The notes below the pieces were generated by a model that saw only the letters and a list, made by a program, of their open reading frames with translations, made no database searches and was not told the DNA's origin. A program made the position numbers and the translations under genes. A stretch of 64,000 bases of DNA from assembly GCA_029532625.1 (NCBI GenBank), contig JARFXM010000002.1:434001-498000 (forward strand). The letters run 5' to 3'. Below are positions 31,822 to 43,093 of the stretch, piece by piece. Source of the stretch: Lomentospora prolificans (lineage: Eukaryota; Ascomycota; Sordariomycetes; Microascales; Microascaceae). Each line of letters opens with the position of its first letter. Position 1 is the first letter of the stretch.

Positions 31822-33861
31822 CTTTGCTTGTTTCTATTTCGATTTGCGAGGGAATATTTTCCAATCTCGTTGTTTAGCGACGGGATTGAGGGAAGATGAA
31901 GAGAGGAAGTCGCCAAACTTCGGATTGGATGGGTCTGTTGATTAGATCTCAGTGGTAGTTTCCTCAGCAGAAGTGCACGATTATCACGTGTAACTGAGCT
32001 ATCCTGGGGTGAACTGGTTGTCCGCGTGGGACTACGTCATGCTACCCTGCTCTTTCGTCGTCGATGAGACATGTCGAAGACCAGAAAGAATAATCCAAAA
32101 ATCAATTATCTACGTTGTCGTAGGGTTTATTTTAGCCGCGGATGCGAATATCGAGGTTGAAACCCAGTAACATGCCATCTTTCAAAAGCAAAGAGCTCAT
32201 TCGGTTGGCTTAAAGCTTCAGCTGCGAGTTCCTGATTATCTGCACAAAAGCTGCGCTGCCCCGCGATTACGATGCTCTGGAAAGCTTCGACCAATAAACG
32301 GGCTCTGATCGCCCACCTTCGTCAGGCCTGAAGACCTCCAACGACAACATAGAACTCCTCAGCTTAAACAGAGGCAATAATACGGAGTGGCAACGGAAGG
32401 CACAAGGCCTACATGTATTGGATTCTCTGGTGGAACACTAGGGACTGAAAAAAAGGCTAGCTGAGGATCAAAAGCGACCTCGATCTCACCATCATGGCCG
32501 GCTCAAGTGTATACGCTAATTCACTCCTTCATCTGAAGTTCCAATTTATTGACCCCCAACCACAATACCGCTTTCTAGGCGGGCCTTTACGTCTACTGCT
32601 GTTACGGGGATAGCATAGTACTATATCCTCCTCCATCAACGATTAGACCACGTCTTCTCCGCAAGCCAGATCCATAGGTTCTATGAAACGCAAGCTGTTG
32701 GTTACTAGGCCTTGTTCAAATTTCCAGCTGCGGCTGGATACCGAGAACAGATTTTCTCCTTTGGTCTTCAAGATGGCTGCTGTGCCCCTTGGTTTCCTTC
32801 TTCTGTGGCCCTATCCTTGGCGATCTGCGCTTGGAGTTTACCGCACGCCGCTTTAAGCGACCGGCCGCGGCTTTTTTTCTTGGAGAATTCCTTCATCGCT
32901 TTGGGGTGCGGCTCCAAATAGAAATCTTCGACGAAGTCCTCGAAGAGACGAAGGTCATCCTCGAGACAGTATCGGGTTGTTTTATGATGTGCCTTTGCCA
33001 TCGCGACGCTTCCTGGGCGTTAGAGCTGTCGAATATCGAACCGAAGGTGCTGGAGGAGCACCTTTGTCGGAAAATGACAGGCTGCTGATAAGTCTTATTT
33101 CAAGGGGTGGGCAACTTACTTGGTGTGCTTTTTAAAAGAAGAAGATAGGGATGCTGGATGCAATCATCAACGGGAACTGCAGTCTAGTGAAGTGTTTGCA
33201 TTTCCTGGTATCGGATATCGATTGAATTCTGGGCTTAATATTTCCTAGAGAGCGGGAAGCTCGAGAGTGAGAAACAGGCCCTGCTTTTATATCCCTTGAA
33301 GACTTCATCTCTATACCGAGTTTCGTCTCCTTCTATTGATTTAAGGAGGCAAGAGTCGAAAAGAAGAGGTGACGCATGGCCGAAGGCAGAATAACGACGA
33401 AGCCCCAATCTGTGTTGTTGAGTCAACGGCCTGAATCGAAACCCTCGATCGAAACCCAGCAAACCGTAGCCTGTACCCTGAGTTCGTTCTGCAGGCCACG
33501 ATCAACTGCTCTACGTGAAACCATACCATCCCCGGTCCCAACATTATACAAGGAATACACCACCAAACAAGGCTTGTTCTTCCGGCACGAAGTGGGAATC
33601 TCGTCATGCGCGGATTCGGACGCGACAAGACGCCATAGGGAAACAAGGGAGTAACGAGGGAGGTCAAGCTCAGTAGTCACTGTGAATCGAACATGTCAAA
33701 GGAAGAACAAAGTTTGCTCAAATAAAGATAATATATACGTCGAAGAAAATATCCAGGAAAAGAAAGGTATGTACAGTTTATCAAACAGCGACGAGTCAAA
33801 CGCTCGATCTCGTTTTCCTCCTCACACCCTTCATCGATCTCGTCAGCAGGATTTATCCCAC
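31822..33861. other. Interval between promethin-like gene and xylanase 3' end
   Basis: The promoter of the promethin-like gene lies at its start. A 77-codon charged minus-strand frame at 32768-33001 is listed separately as doubtful. The part at about 33660-33860 is probably the 3' untranslated region of the xylanase gene. Nothing else is supported. Confidence 0.4.
32768..33001 (-). CDS. Small charged hypothetical protein (doubtful)
   Basis: A 77-residue ATG frame, MAKAHHKTTRYCLEDDLRLF..., with an acidic stretch (LFEDFVEDFYLE) followed by a basic one (KEFSKKKSRGRSLK). The composition looks more protein-like than neighbouring chance frames. I recognise no family, and no splice partner was found. 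It may be a decayed fragment of a larger gene or chance. Confidence 0.25.
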   Translation of the reverse strand: MAKAHHKTTRYCLEDDLRLFEDFVEDFYLEPHPKAMKEFSKKKSRGRSLKAACGKLQAQIAKDRATEEGNQGAQQPS

Positions 33862-35209
33862 TTACAAGCACTGGTAGTACCAGTCGTTCAACTTGGTGCA
33901 GGTGTAGGGAGATTGGCAAGTAGTAGGGCCAGCCCAGCCAATACCACCACACTGTCCCCAGCGGGTCTGGCCACCAGACGCGGCGGTGGAGGAAGTGGCA
34001 GGAGGAGCGGTGGTTGTGATCTGGGCGGAAGTAGTCCTGGTGGAAGTGGTGAGAGTAGTACCGGGGTTCGGGTTGCCGGTAGCGGCGGCAGCGAGAACGC
34101 TGGAGACAGCAGTCCAAGCGGCCTTCTTCTTGAAGTTGCTGTCGTAGAGAAGGGCATCACCCTGGCCGGGGAAGGTTTGGGGGACCCAAGAGTACTTGTC
34201 GGACATACCCCAGACAGTGACACCGACGCAGCCGTCGACATCGAGGCAGGACCCAACGACGTTGGCATAATCGTTAGCCTGAGTTGTGAGAGCGGAGGAA
34301 GAGGCAGGCAGGGAGGAGTGGCGGATGTCGAGCTCGGTGTAGGCGACCTCAACGCCTAGAGCAGTGAAGCGGCGGAGGGTGGCGGCAAGGTTGGCCCGGG
34401 AAGGAGTGCTGCCGACGATGAGATGGCCCTGGAAACCGACGCCGTCAATGGGAGCACCCGCCTTCTGAATGATGGTGACAGCCTCATAGACACGATCGGT
34501 CTTCGCACCGTTGTACTCGAGGTTATAGTCGTTGTAGTAGCTGGAGTGAGTTAGCATGAGAGCCAAGATGCGGAGTGGTAAGTGTGCAGCTTACAGCTTG
34601 GTGTTGGCATCGGCCTTCTTAGCAGCGTTGAAGGAGATGGGAAGGAAGTCGGTTCCCATGACGCGGTAAAAGACGCTGTTACGCCAGGTACCGCTGTCGT
34701 CCGCGGCTTCATTGACGACGTCCCAGGCGTAACACTTGCCCTTGTAGTGACCCATTACGTTGGCAATATGGGTCTCGATGACAGCTTGAAGTTGGGCCTT
34801 AGTCCAAGAACCATTCTCAACTAAAGGGTGGGTGTTAGTATTCTCTATTCCTGTTCTCGGATCTTTGAGACTTACCCCAGCTGGGGAGCTGGCTGTGCCA
34901 AGTGAGGGTGTGGCACCTCAGGACCTGGCCGTTGGCGGCAGCGATGTTGGGAACGACGTCCGCATTGGTATAGGTGAAGGTGTTCTGGGTGGGCTGAACG
35001 TACGCCCACTTCTGACCGTTCTCAGGCACAAGTTGACCAACCTCAGCCTTGTTGTTGATGATGGCCATGTAGGCCGAGTCGCTCTGGTAGCTGTTGTCAA
35101 GGCAGCTACCAAAGTACTTGAGACCGGCAGAGACCGCAAGGTTGTGGAGCTGGGCAGTAGCAGGGCTGCAAGCGGCCAAGAGGCCGACGAGATAGGCGGA
35201 CTTCACCAT
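33862..35209 (-). CDS. GH10 endo-beta-1,4-xylanase with C-terminal CBM1
   Basis: GH10 xylanases cut the xylan backbone by a retaining mechanism; the CBM1 tethers the enzyme to cellulose. Exons by eye: 34876-35209, 34595-34820 and 33862-34540, giving 412 residues plus stop. Residues 1-19 are a signal peptide ([19 protein letters not shown]). The GH10 domain spans about 22-335, with substrate motif [12 protein letters not shown], the acid/base Glu in AWDVVNEA (E149) and the nucleophile Glu in AYTELDIRH (E256). A Ser/Thr/Pro linker of about 40 residues leads to the CBM1 at about 379-412, with [15 protein letters not shown] and ending YYQCL, having the Cys and aromatic residues of fungal cellulose-binding modules. 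The enzyme is secreted. A TATA element lies 147 bases upstream. Very secure. Confidence 0.95.
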
Positions 35210-35355
35210 TGTGTCTGACAAGAGAAGACGCTGTGAATGAAGAGAGACGGAGATTGGGCTGAATTCTGAGTCTTGTCTTGAAAGAAAAGAGAAAAAAAAG
35301 AAAAAAAGAAAGCTACCGAGAGAACGTAAACCCAGCAAGGGGGATGTGGAGCAGA

Positions 35356-35361
35356 TTTATA
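35356..35361 (-). promoter_or_regulatory. TATA box of the xylanase gene
   Basis: On the minus strand CTATAAAT, 147-152 bases before the xylanase start codon, is a good core-promoter candidate. Highly regulated fungal xylanase genes often have a TATA box. Confidence 0.5.
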
Positions 35362-36434
35362 GCTATCGTGGACTCCGATCATGGGTATGAAGGAACAGGG
35401 TCCTTAATGTTCCTCCATGATGGGAACCTGGGGCTTGACCAGGGTATCACACCCCACGGACAACACCTGGGAGCCTCCCTCGAAGCTTTGAACTTCTTCT
35501 ACTTCTTTTTACGGTAGCATCGTGGGGCTCTTTCTCTTCCCAATTACGACGCTCGCCCGATCACGAGGTAAGGTTGGACGGGAAAATATCTTTTAAAGAA
35601 ATTCCGGACCAGCCAAGTTTTTTTCGTTGCTCTCGCAAGCGCCAAGTGCAGTGTAACGGCGACGAAAGCTTACAGCAACACGCCCGTCGAGCCGGCGCAC
35701 CGCAAGCTCAACCCTACCGTTGATGGATGAGAAACCGGTTCCAGGGGGGTAGCCGTGCGTTGATGAGATGGGCCAAGCCAAAGTGCCGTCCGCCTGTGTG
35801 TCGTCTGTGTGGCAGTGCGTCCTGGAAGTGTGGGGAAAATGATGGCAAATGGAAGAACGACTCAGACATCCTAAGTTCCCTAGGGAAATCAACAATGCGC
35901 CGCGCGAACTGAGCGCATTGAGTCGAGTTGCTGAGAAGAGGCTAGCCCATAACCCCGGCTATGCAAGCTTAAGGGGAAAGGGAAGAAAGCTCTCCAACCG
36001 ACCATCAATAGACAGTCAGAACCAGGGCTTTTCCCTCCATCTTTTCTCAACGGAGAACTTATCGCACGATGCTACGATCCAGGCCAGTCCTTCGGCTTCG
36101 GGCCTGGCCATGGAAGCATCAATGTCGTCTCCTGCTAACTAAACGGAATCCGCCACTTCCTAAATGAGCGTCTCCAAGCCCTTTGTATGGCTGGAAGAAT
36201 CGGCCCCGGACCAGAAAGGGGATCTTAAAGGTTCTGGCGGTTCCACTTTAGCGTCTATCGATTCCTGGTCGCTGGCTGCAGTTACTTCGTATTAGTGGCA
36301 GGCGGCGAGGGATTCTCTGTTGTCTTCCTCAGTGTTTGGGTGTCTCGCGCGCTGACCCCGGATCCCTGGCGGCGGGCGTTCACCACGACCACCAATTGGC
36401 GCCGCTGGCCGAGTGCCCGGATAAGATGGCCTGT

Positions 36435-36441
36435 TTTAGCC
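36435..36441 (-). promoter_or_regulatory. XlnR-like site GGCTAAA
   Basis: GGCTAAA on the minus strand, about 1.2 kb upstream of the xylanase start. It matches the consensus of the xylanolytic activator XlnR; the distance is long, so function is doubtful. Confidence 0.2.
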
Positions 36442-37097
36442 TAAACGGATCGCTCCGCTCATCTCGCTGCGCCAATTGTCCACCAACCGAAGCGCAGCGC
36501 ACTACCGGGTTGCATGGAGCATTTCGTGGAATGGGCGACCTTCAATTCTCGGAGGTTTTGCGGCTGGACGTCTACGTGATCCTTGAAGAGAACGGCCTTC
36601 TTTCCTTTTAAAAATGGGATGTTACTGCAGAGAGGGGAAAGACCAGAAGCTCAAAGAACAAAACTAGTGTTTCGCGTGTGAGTGGCGTCGTGTCCGCCCG
36701 CAAGATGGTCATCGTGACATTAGTGATAATGGCCTCTTTTGCCGGTTGGCATTGTGTCATTCATCCAAGACCTATTCTGACGTATTTCCAGCTCTCGGAA
36801 ATTAGGATAGCAAAATTATTGGAACCCGTCATTTGCGCAGAACCTATTCGAACAATGCCGATGCAACTTGGACTCGTCACTTCTCGTCTGTCGTGCTGCG
36901 ATCGTAGACTCTCACCAACACGTTGGGTTACAGATGGCATGAAGAGTGAGCCGAAAGGCGAGTCACTATTTTTAGTCCACCATCCTTAATTTCGGTTCAC
37001 CAGTCTCACCATCACCATCATCCCAGTGTCGCCCTATCTACTGGATCTTGACTCCTGCCTGTTCAGGGCAAGAAGAGTCGGTTCTTTTCGTTCCCTT

Positions 37098-38625
37098 TTA
37101 GAGCGCCATCGCCATCGCGCTCGCAAGAAGCCCAAACTTGGCCATCATGCCGGCAGTTCCAGCTTGAACCGGGACAGTAGCAACAGGATGGGCGGCTGCA
37201 GTTGACTTGTCAGCGCCAGGACTCTTGCCGCCCCCGCCTTCGCCTCCGCCTTTGCCGGAGCCTTCGCCCGACCCACCGGAACCCTTGTCATCTCCGGAGC
37301 CCTTGTCTCTCTCTCCTCTGTCTCCACCGTTATCTTTGTCTCCTTGGCCATGGTCATCGCCCGGTGGCACACCGGGAGCACCGCCGCTTCCTCCGTGGTT
37401 GCCGCCTTGGTCTGGCGAACCGCCTTGGCCACCGCCTGGGGTCTCCCCGCCATGTTCTCCTCCATTTCCGGGTTTGCCACCGCCGTGGCCGACTTTCCCG
37501 GGTGCACCCCCATGGTTGCCGTCGTTGCCCCCCGGAACACCACCGTCGCCGGGGCCTCCATTTTCGGGGGAATCGCCAGGTGAGCCTCCATTGCCATGAT
37601 CGCCTCCATCCTCGGAACCTTCCCCTCCCTGTCCATTATCTCCATGTCCTCCTTCTCTGCCACCACCGCCCCCAACAGGAGAGCCATCGTTATGGCCATG
37701 ATCTTCACCATGGCCTCCCCCTTGGTTTTCGTGGTCATCTCCACCGTGTTCTCCGTGGCCTGGGTATTGGTGGTCATGGTCGGAGTAGTCATCATCATCA
37801 TCATCCTCATCATCATCTCCGCCGTCGTCATCGTCACCCCCGTCGTCATTGTCATGGCCATTATCATTGCCATCATCGTCTCCCTCAACAGTAGACTCAT
37901 TATCGTGGCCATGGTGGCCATGGTCACTTTCGCTGGGATAGTCACCGCCATGACCACCGTCATTTGATGGATTGGGGTAATCGGGGCTGGGAACTTCAGG
38001 GCCGTCCGGCATGTCAGGGATGTCCGGCACGTCTGGCGCATCCGGGGCATCTGGCACATCGGGAACATCGGGGACGTCGTGGACGTCTAGCACTTCGGGA
38101 GTAGGAACCCCACAAACGGGCTCAACGAATGCTCTTCGAAATTCGTCAATAATGTCAGCGGGGCAGCCAAAGGGCCCGATGCAGTTCCTACACGCAAGTC
38201 CCGTTAGTATTCACACACTCCCGTTGGCTTTTTGCATACACGCGGGGGGGGGTGGGGTGTTTCAAAATGAGACCGTACTTCTCAACTAGCTTGAACGCCT
38301 CGCAGGTGCAAGCAGGCTCGTACAGATCTCCATGCGGAAACTCCCTCGCCTTAGCAGCACCGAAAGCCGCCTTGACACAAGCAACGAAGGCTCTGGATAT
38401 TCTGTTAGCAAAACCCAATATTTGACTCTACGATGCGGGAGAAACCTACTCCTTGGCTCCACCCTCCTTGACATCGCAAAGCTCCGGGAACTTGCCGTTA
38501 TCGGGCTCGAAGCTGAGACCACGGTTCAAAACGGGCAGTCTCGCGTAGGCTGGATGGCAAGTCGATTTCGACACTAGCATCAAGCTCAGCGTCAGCCCAA
38601 GGAGGGTACCTTTCATGGTCTGCAT
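37098..38625 (-). CDS. CFEM-like GPI-anchored protein with PD(V/A) repeats and a long Asp/His/Gly-rich stalk
   Basis: Exons by eye: 38450-38625, 38279-38392 and 37098-38187, giving 459 residues plus stop. Residues 1-22 are a signal peptide. Eight Cys lie at 23, 50, 64, 87, 89, 99, 105 and 122. The second half (CxC, nine residues, C, five, C, sixteen, C) follows the fungal CFEM pattern; the first half is looser. After it come about nine PD(V/A/I/M) triplets (129-160), an acidic His-bearing part (about 165-260, with runs such as DDDDGGDDDEDDDDDD), and a Gly-rich region to about 425. The end (AGTAGMMAKFGLLASAMAMAL) looks like a GPI signal. CFEM proteins act in iron or haem uptake, wall structure or host interaction; which applies here is unknown. 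The acidic/His region suggests metal binding (inference). Confidence 0.78.
37992..38075 (-). repeat. Nine-base units encoding PDV/PDA triplets
   Basis: Tandem nine-base units encode VPDVPDVPDAPDAPDVPD and similar triplets just after the CFEM-like Cys domain. Their regularity suggests expansion by slippage. Confidence 0.65.
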
Positions 38626-40143
38626 AATGGGTCTTTTCGGATGGTCAAGTGTTTGAGAAGTAAGTTTGTAATGAATGGAAGGTTTTGATCTCTTAAAGGG
38701 CTCAGTCGCGCCTTTGGACAAGGAATGTGCTTCTTGAACACCAGAAGAAGCTCTCCTTTTTATACCCTCTCAGCCCTAGAGATGGGAATGAGCCAGAGCA
38801 CTCAAAGCTCTCAAGTGCGGTCATTGCAGTTCGATCCATGCAGAGCGGCCAGCTATGCTCCTTTCCATCGCGATCTTTACGCGGCCAACCCCGCACCTTG
38901 AATCAATTGATCGTTCTGATCTCTTGGTTGCAAACTCCGACTGGTTCGTACGCCCAAAGGCGTCGAACACGAGAATCGGGCCCCCCCGCTGTTCTTGAGC
39001 CACTCAAACCCCGTGATCAGCCTCGTTCGGAAATCATGCCCTCCACCTCTCCGGTACGGAGAGTTTTCGGGCCCCTGCCCTATGCAGATCACCAGTGCCT
39101 TATTGCTCAGAGGGTTTCTTGATACGAGAATAACGAGGGGCAAATGCATGTTCCCGTCGCGCCTCTCCGTCGCATGTTGATGGGAGTTCCCACGCTGAAT
39201 TGCGGATCAGAAGGACTTCATCGGAGATTATCAACACGAATGTTTATGCAATGACGCCGGAGGTACCTGAATAAGTTGATATAAGGTCGTGAGACTGAGA
39301 GGCGGCAAAGTGCCGGGAGAGTGGCGTTACCAAAGAGCCATCTCGACACGCTCTTTCCTTCGTCACGGGTGGATTGCTGCAAGTGAAAATAGGCGTTCCC
39401 TTCCCCATGCTAGACATCCATATCCTGGCCTTCCCCGACTTTCCTCGAACGGTATAGTAACCACAGGATCAGGCTTCAGCAAACATTACTTGCTAGGGAT
39501 TTTGGCTCGCAAGTTTATGCCCCCCGTTCAGCCCACCTGAATCCGAGCCAATAACAAGCTAATAACCACACCAGCGTCTTCCATCACTGCGTACGACCCG
39601 ACCGCGTTTCGCGGCGGTCTCGTCGCACAATGGTATAAGAGAGACACCTCCTTGCTCGGCTTTCCCCGGTGGTCGGTCGGGAACAACAAAGGGAGGCTGC
39701 AGCACGGCGGGAAGAGGTGACGAAAAACAATCGAAGCCGTACTACGTATCCTTCGAGTAGCTGGTAGTGAGTTACTACCAAATACTCTAATTCGTGGTTA
39801 CGTGGTACTTTCTCTAGCAACACGTGGCAAGCACAAGATTTTGGGCTACACACTCGAACCGCCAGCGGGAAGGTTCATTCTCCTGGAATAATAAGGTGTG
39901 TATGAAGCCATCACCAGGAAACGGACCATCAAATGATCCGACATGGGAAAATTCTCCGAGGATGTGCACGTTTCGTCTGGGGCGGGGAAGTCTGAAATGA
40001 AGACTCGCCATCCAATTTAACCTGACATGCCAAAAATGAAATAATTAAACCATTTTGTTTAGGAGGACAGGTGAAGGAAAAAAAGAAAAAACGGAAGTGT
40101 GCACAAAGCGAAAAAATACCAACGTTGATAATAGCAAAATGTC
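38626..40143. other. Upstream flank of the CFEM-like gene to the tRNA-Arg
   Basis: The promoter of the CFEM-like gene should be near 38626-39000. The rest contains only short chance frames; the final 120 bases before the tRNA are A-rich on the plus strand. Confidence 0.4.
40136..40139 (-). terminator. RNA polymerase III T-run terminator
   Basis: TTTT on the minus strand, just past the tRNA-Arg 3' end. Confidence 0.55.
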
Positions 40144-40225
40144 AACCCCACGCGAGGCTCGAACTCGCAACCTTTAGATTACTACTTGATAGAAGTCTAA
40201 CGCGCTACCATTGCGCCAGTAGGGC
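40144..40225 (-). tRNA. tRNA-Arg (UCU) with 10-base intron
   Basis: The 82-base gene folds as a tRNA on the minus strand: acceptor GCCCTAC pairs with GTGGGGT (one G-U at the end, one U-G inside); D arm GCGC-AATGGTA-GCGC; anticodon stem TTAGA/TCTAA with loop CTTCTA plus A, giving anticodon UCU; T arm GCGAG-TTCGAGC-CTCGC. The ten-base intron (TCAAGTAGTA) sits after position 37. TTTT on the minus strand (40136-40139) lies four bases past the 3' end. Confidence 0.88.
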
Positions 40226-41246
40226 TTCCTTGGGTTAGGTTGCCGTTAGCGGTCGCTATCAGACATTAAGAAACATTTAGTGGGGGTGCCCAGCACGTGG
40301 TTGTGCATTATTACTCCTGGAGGTACGAAGTAATATACCAAAAGCGGGAACACCAGAAGGCAAACCAAAACAGTCAGCGCGAATCCGCCGTTCCTAAGTT
40401 GGAAGCAACATATACAATGGAATCGATTAACTTTCCATTTTCCCCTTTGGAGTCATGTCCGCGAGGCTTGCTTACGCTGCCACTTGGGATTGTCGACTGT
40501 TATCGTTCCTTCACTGACAGTTCCCACAAGGATGGGTGCTTGCATTGGTCATCGAAGGACTGAGCACTGTCGAAGCCGCTAATGATCGCTGACCACTGCC
40601 TAACCAGTACCTGCCTGTCAAAGGCCAGCACAATATTACGCCGGGAGGTCCAGGGATCGCCACTAGTATTGCCTCTTGGGCTGACCAAAGTAGTAAGAAT
40701 GGAGCGCTGAAGATAGCTTCCGGTTCAGTGAATGGCCAGCCGCGTGCCAGGGGGGCGGTGAGGCCTCACGTGATGCCGTCCATCTCCGCCGGTTTCTTGT
40801 GAGGTGGCGAGAGAGCCAAGAATACCTTGACCTGGAGGTAGAGGGTCAGGAGTGTTTGGAACAATCTGACGCTGCAAGACGCATGTACTGGATATTGGTT
40901 CGTGATGTCACTGGGCGGCTGTGAATCGAACCTGGCGAAGAAGCTGGCGACGAGGTGAACCACGCGCTTTTTTGGGCAGTTAAGAGGTACCAAGTGGCGT
41001 TGGTCTCCTGGTGGAGGATTCAGCGTGATGCATGCACTATTGTGTAGTTTTGAGGATCAAGTCAATGAGAAATCAGGACGAGGGGATATTTAAAACTGGC
41101 TCGTCCCTGCCACGAATGGAGATGAATGAGGCTAGTAAAAGCGTTTCTCTCTCTTCTCAACTTATCAAATCAAACGTAAAACAAAAAAATCCTGTTTATA
41201 TTCAATTATCACATGGAACCTACATCAAGAAGCATCAATCACCGAT

Positions 41247-41924
41247 ATGAACCTCCCAAGACGGTTAAAAGAACAGCCATGGCCGTCTGGAGAGGCGTCT
41301 TCGAGTTCTGGGATGCCGTCTGTTATGGCGTCGGCCATGTTGCTTACAAAATCGTTGGTCGTTAACCAGTGCGCCCCGTCCACACGACAAAAAAGAAAAC
41401 GGGCTGGAATAATCGGATCAGAAATACTCGGTTCTGCATTTTCAATCGACGAAACGCGGCTCTCGGTGCTTTGTCTGAGACCCAAGCACGATTGTCGATC
41501 CGAGTCGAGTTTATTGAAGCCAAGGCGACAAGAAACCATGCGAGACGTCCAGGGTCCTGTTGTGAGACGGGCCTTCTCCCATGGCACCCGGAGCCGATGG
41601 GCACAGCACGGCTCCTCCTTGTGCAGAGACGAATTGGCTGGCCAGCCAGCTGTGTGGAAGTGTTGCTGTTCCATGGTGACAGCACAAAAGCGGTGCGGTG
41701 CTGCGCCTCTGCTTAGCGTGTCAAGAACTGGTCAAACCCCAGCAACAGTCCATGCGAGCCGAGGGCTTAATCTTATTCAGTCGTATTGGACTTTGAAGGG
41801 GGTGGGAAGGGAGCCAGAGGAAAGGTCCGAGTCGTGGAGGATGGATCCTTTCCACCAAAAACATCCTGGCATGGAGCAAGAATTAGACAATCACACTGTA
41901 TTACTTAGCATCAGCCAAGCCTAA
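41247..41924 (+). CDS. Hypothetical ORF of 225 residues (doubtful)
   Basis: An uninterrupted ATG frame (MNLPRRLKEQPWPSGEASSS...) longer than other frames in the gene-poor gaps. I recognise no domain, signal peptide or membrane segment. It is rich in Arg, Ser and Cys and has no introns. An opposite-strand ATG frame of 149 codons (41225-41674) overlaps it. Coding is possible but unproven; chance or a decayed gene are alternatives. Confidence 0.25.
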   Translation: MNLPRRLKEQPWPSGEASSSSGMPSVMASAMLLTKSLVVNQCAPSTRQKRKRAGIIGSEILGSAFSIDETRLSVLCLRPKHDCRSESSLLKPRRQETMRDVQGPVVRRAFSHGTRSRWAQHGSSLCRDELAGQPAVWKCCCSMVTAQKRCGAAPLLSVSRTGQTPATVHASRGLNLIQSYWTLKGVGREPEERSESWRMDPFHQKHPGMEQELDNHTVLLSISQA

Positions 41925-41941
41925 TTGGCCAAGCCTAATTG
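41914..41941 (+). repeat. Perfect 14-base tandem duplication
   Basis: GCCAAGCCTAATTG occurs twice in direct tandem. The stop codon of the 225-residue ORF falls inside the first unit. Confidence 0.8.
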
Positions 41942-43093
41942 CCCCTGATGGGGTGTGGGAGTGATGGATATTGCAGCAACATCCACGCCAGATCCGAGAA
42001 TCTCGCCTCCTTTCGTCCACTGTAGACTGGTGGTTCGTCAAAGCCTTCAGCAATACTTACTTCTCACCCAACAGCATCATGAGATGGATTAGATGAATAA
42101 CTGGTCCTAGGCCAGCTCTAGTTAGTTGCCTATTGTTTCTTACCCACCCCAGTCAGTCGGCTCGAATAGTTCGCCCGTCCTGTATTCAAGGAAACGATCG
42201 AAGCGTGTCATTGTGGGCGCACTTTACGGCGCCCTGTTTTGGGGCGTTTGTAGTAAAGATTGTGTATGATTATTTTTTGTCTCAAGATCAGGACATGACA
42301 TAATAGTGCAATTACTAGAGCCAGCGAAGTATCGATATGATGTCTGACGATAAGATCCTCGGTGGGCTGTCCAGGTAAAAAGAGAGAGCACGAGAGGGAT
42401 ATCCGAAATATCCGGGGCCAGGATCCAGTTGAAGCTCAATAGTCAGTGTCATGGCCCAGTACCTTGCATCCGTGCAATCCAGCCCACCTTCTTGCATGAA
42501 CCTGGATAGTACAATACTATTTGATACATACCTTACTGTGCTTCGAGTCGGAATTACACAGTGGCCGCCCTTGTTCGGCGCCTCTGTGCCTGTTAGTCAT
42601 CCAATTTCTCCGCATGGAACCATTCCAAGCCAGCCAAGGACACCGTGCCAGGAACCAAAAAGTCCCACCAGACCAGGTATCTCGGAGGCCGGGCGGTACA
42701 GTGGTGTCCCTTCCCTCCATTGACTCCTATTTCGTATTATTGCTCTCTTGTTCTTTCCTCTCTTCAAACCATCAACCCAAGTTTCCAGAAAGTCTGACGA
42801 TACTTGTGGTCCTTCTTCCTTCTTTCCCTCCTTCGAATCCCCTTTTCTCAGTCCTTCTCTACACTCGTTTTCTCAGTAATTCTTTCTTTAATAGTGTTGC
42901 CTTGGCTTGGTGGGGGCTGCACAGCATTCGCCTACATATTTTCTTTCCAGCCATCACAGCCCCAGCGACTCTCGTATTTCGCCCTAATCCTTAAACTCTC
43001 GAGAATCCAACCCATTTTCGAATTCCACGGTTTCTAAAGCGATCCGACGAGCTTGCCATCAACTGAGAGACACGAAGAATAGAAAGCGAAACC

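Larger units (their letters stand above)
35210..37097. other. Xylanase promoter region and downstream spacer of the CFEM-like gene
   Basis: The left part is the xylanase promoter, including a TATA box and purine-rich leader DNA. A GGCTAAA on the minus strand (36435-36441) and a GGCTAG near 35941 resemble the XlnR binding site GGCTAR, but at this frequency chance is likely. The right part (to 37097) is the 3' flank of the CFEM-like gene. No additional gene is supported. Confidence 0.4.
40226..43093. other. Gene-poor interval before the GH72 gene
   Basis: About 2.9 kb. It contains two overlapping opposite frames at 41225-41924 (listed separately as doubtful) and a perfect 14-base tandem duplication (41914-41941). 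From about 42730 the plus strand is pyrimidine-rich, which suits the promoter and leader of the GH72 gene. Confidence 0.4.

Noticed and set aside
37145..38068. Met-rich and His/Arg-rich frames overlapping the CFEM-like gene on both strands
   Set aside because: They are out-of-frame readings of the GA/GC-biased stalk DNA. The real frame joins in phase to a signal peptide and eight Cys through GT-AG introns.
38243..38253. G run as a possible structured or regulatory element
   Set aside because: It lies within the second intron of the CFEM-like gene and is better read as a simple homopolymer.
40900..40930. GGTTCGATTC-like T-loop on the minus strand
   Set aside because: The flanking bases do not form a T stem, and no acceptor or anticodon arm can be built around it.
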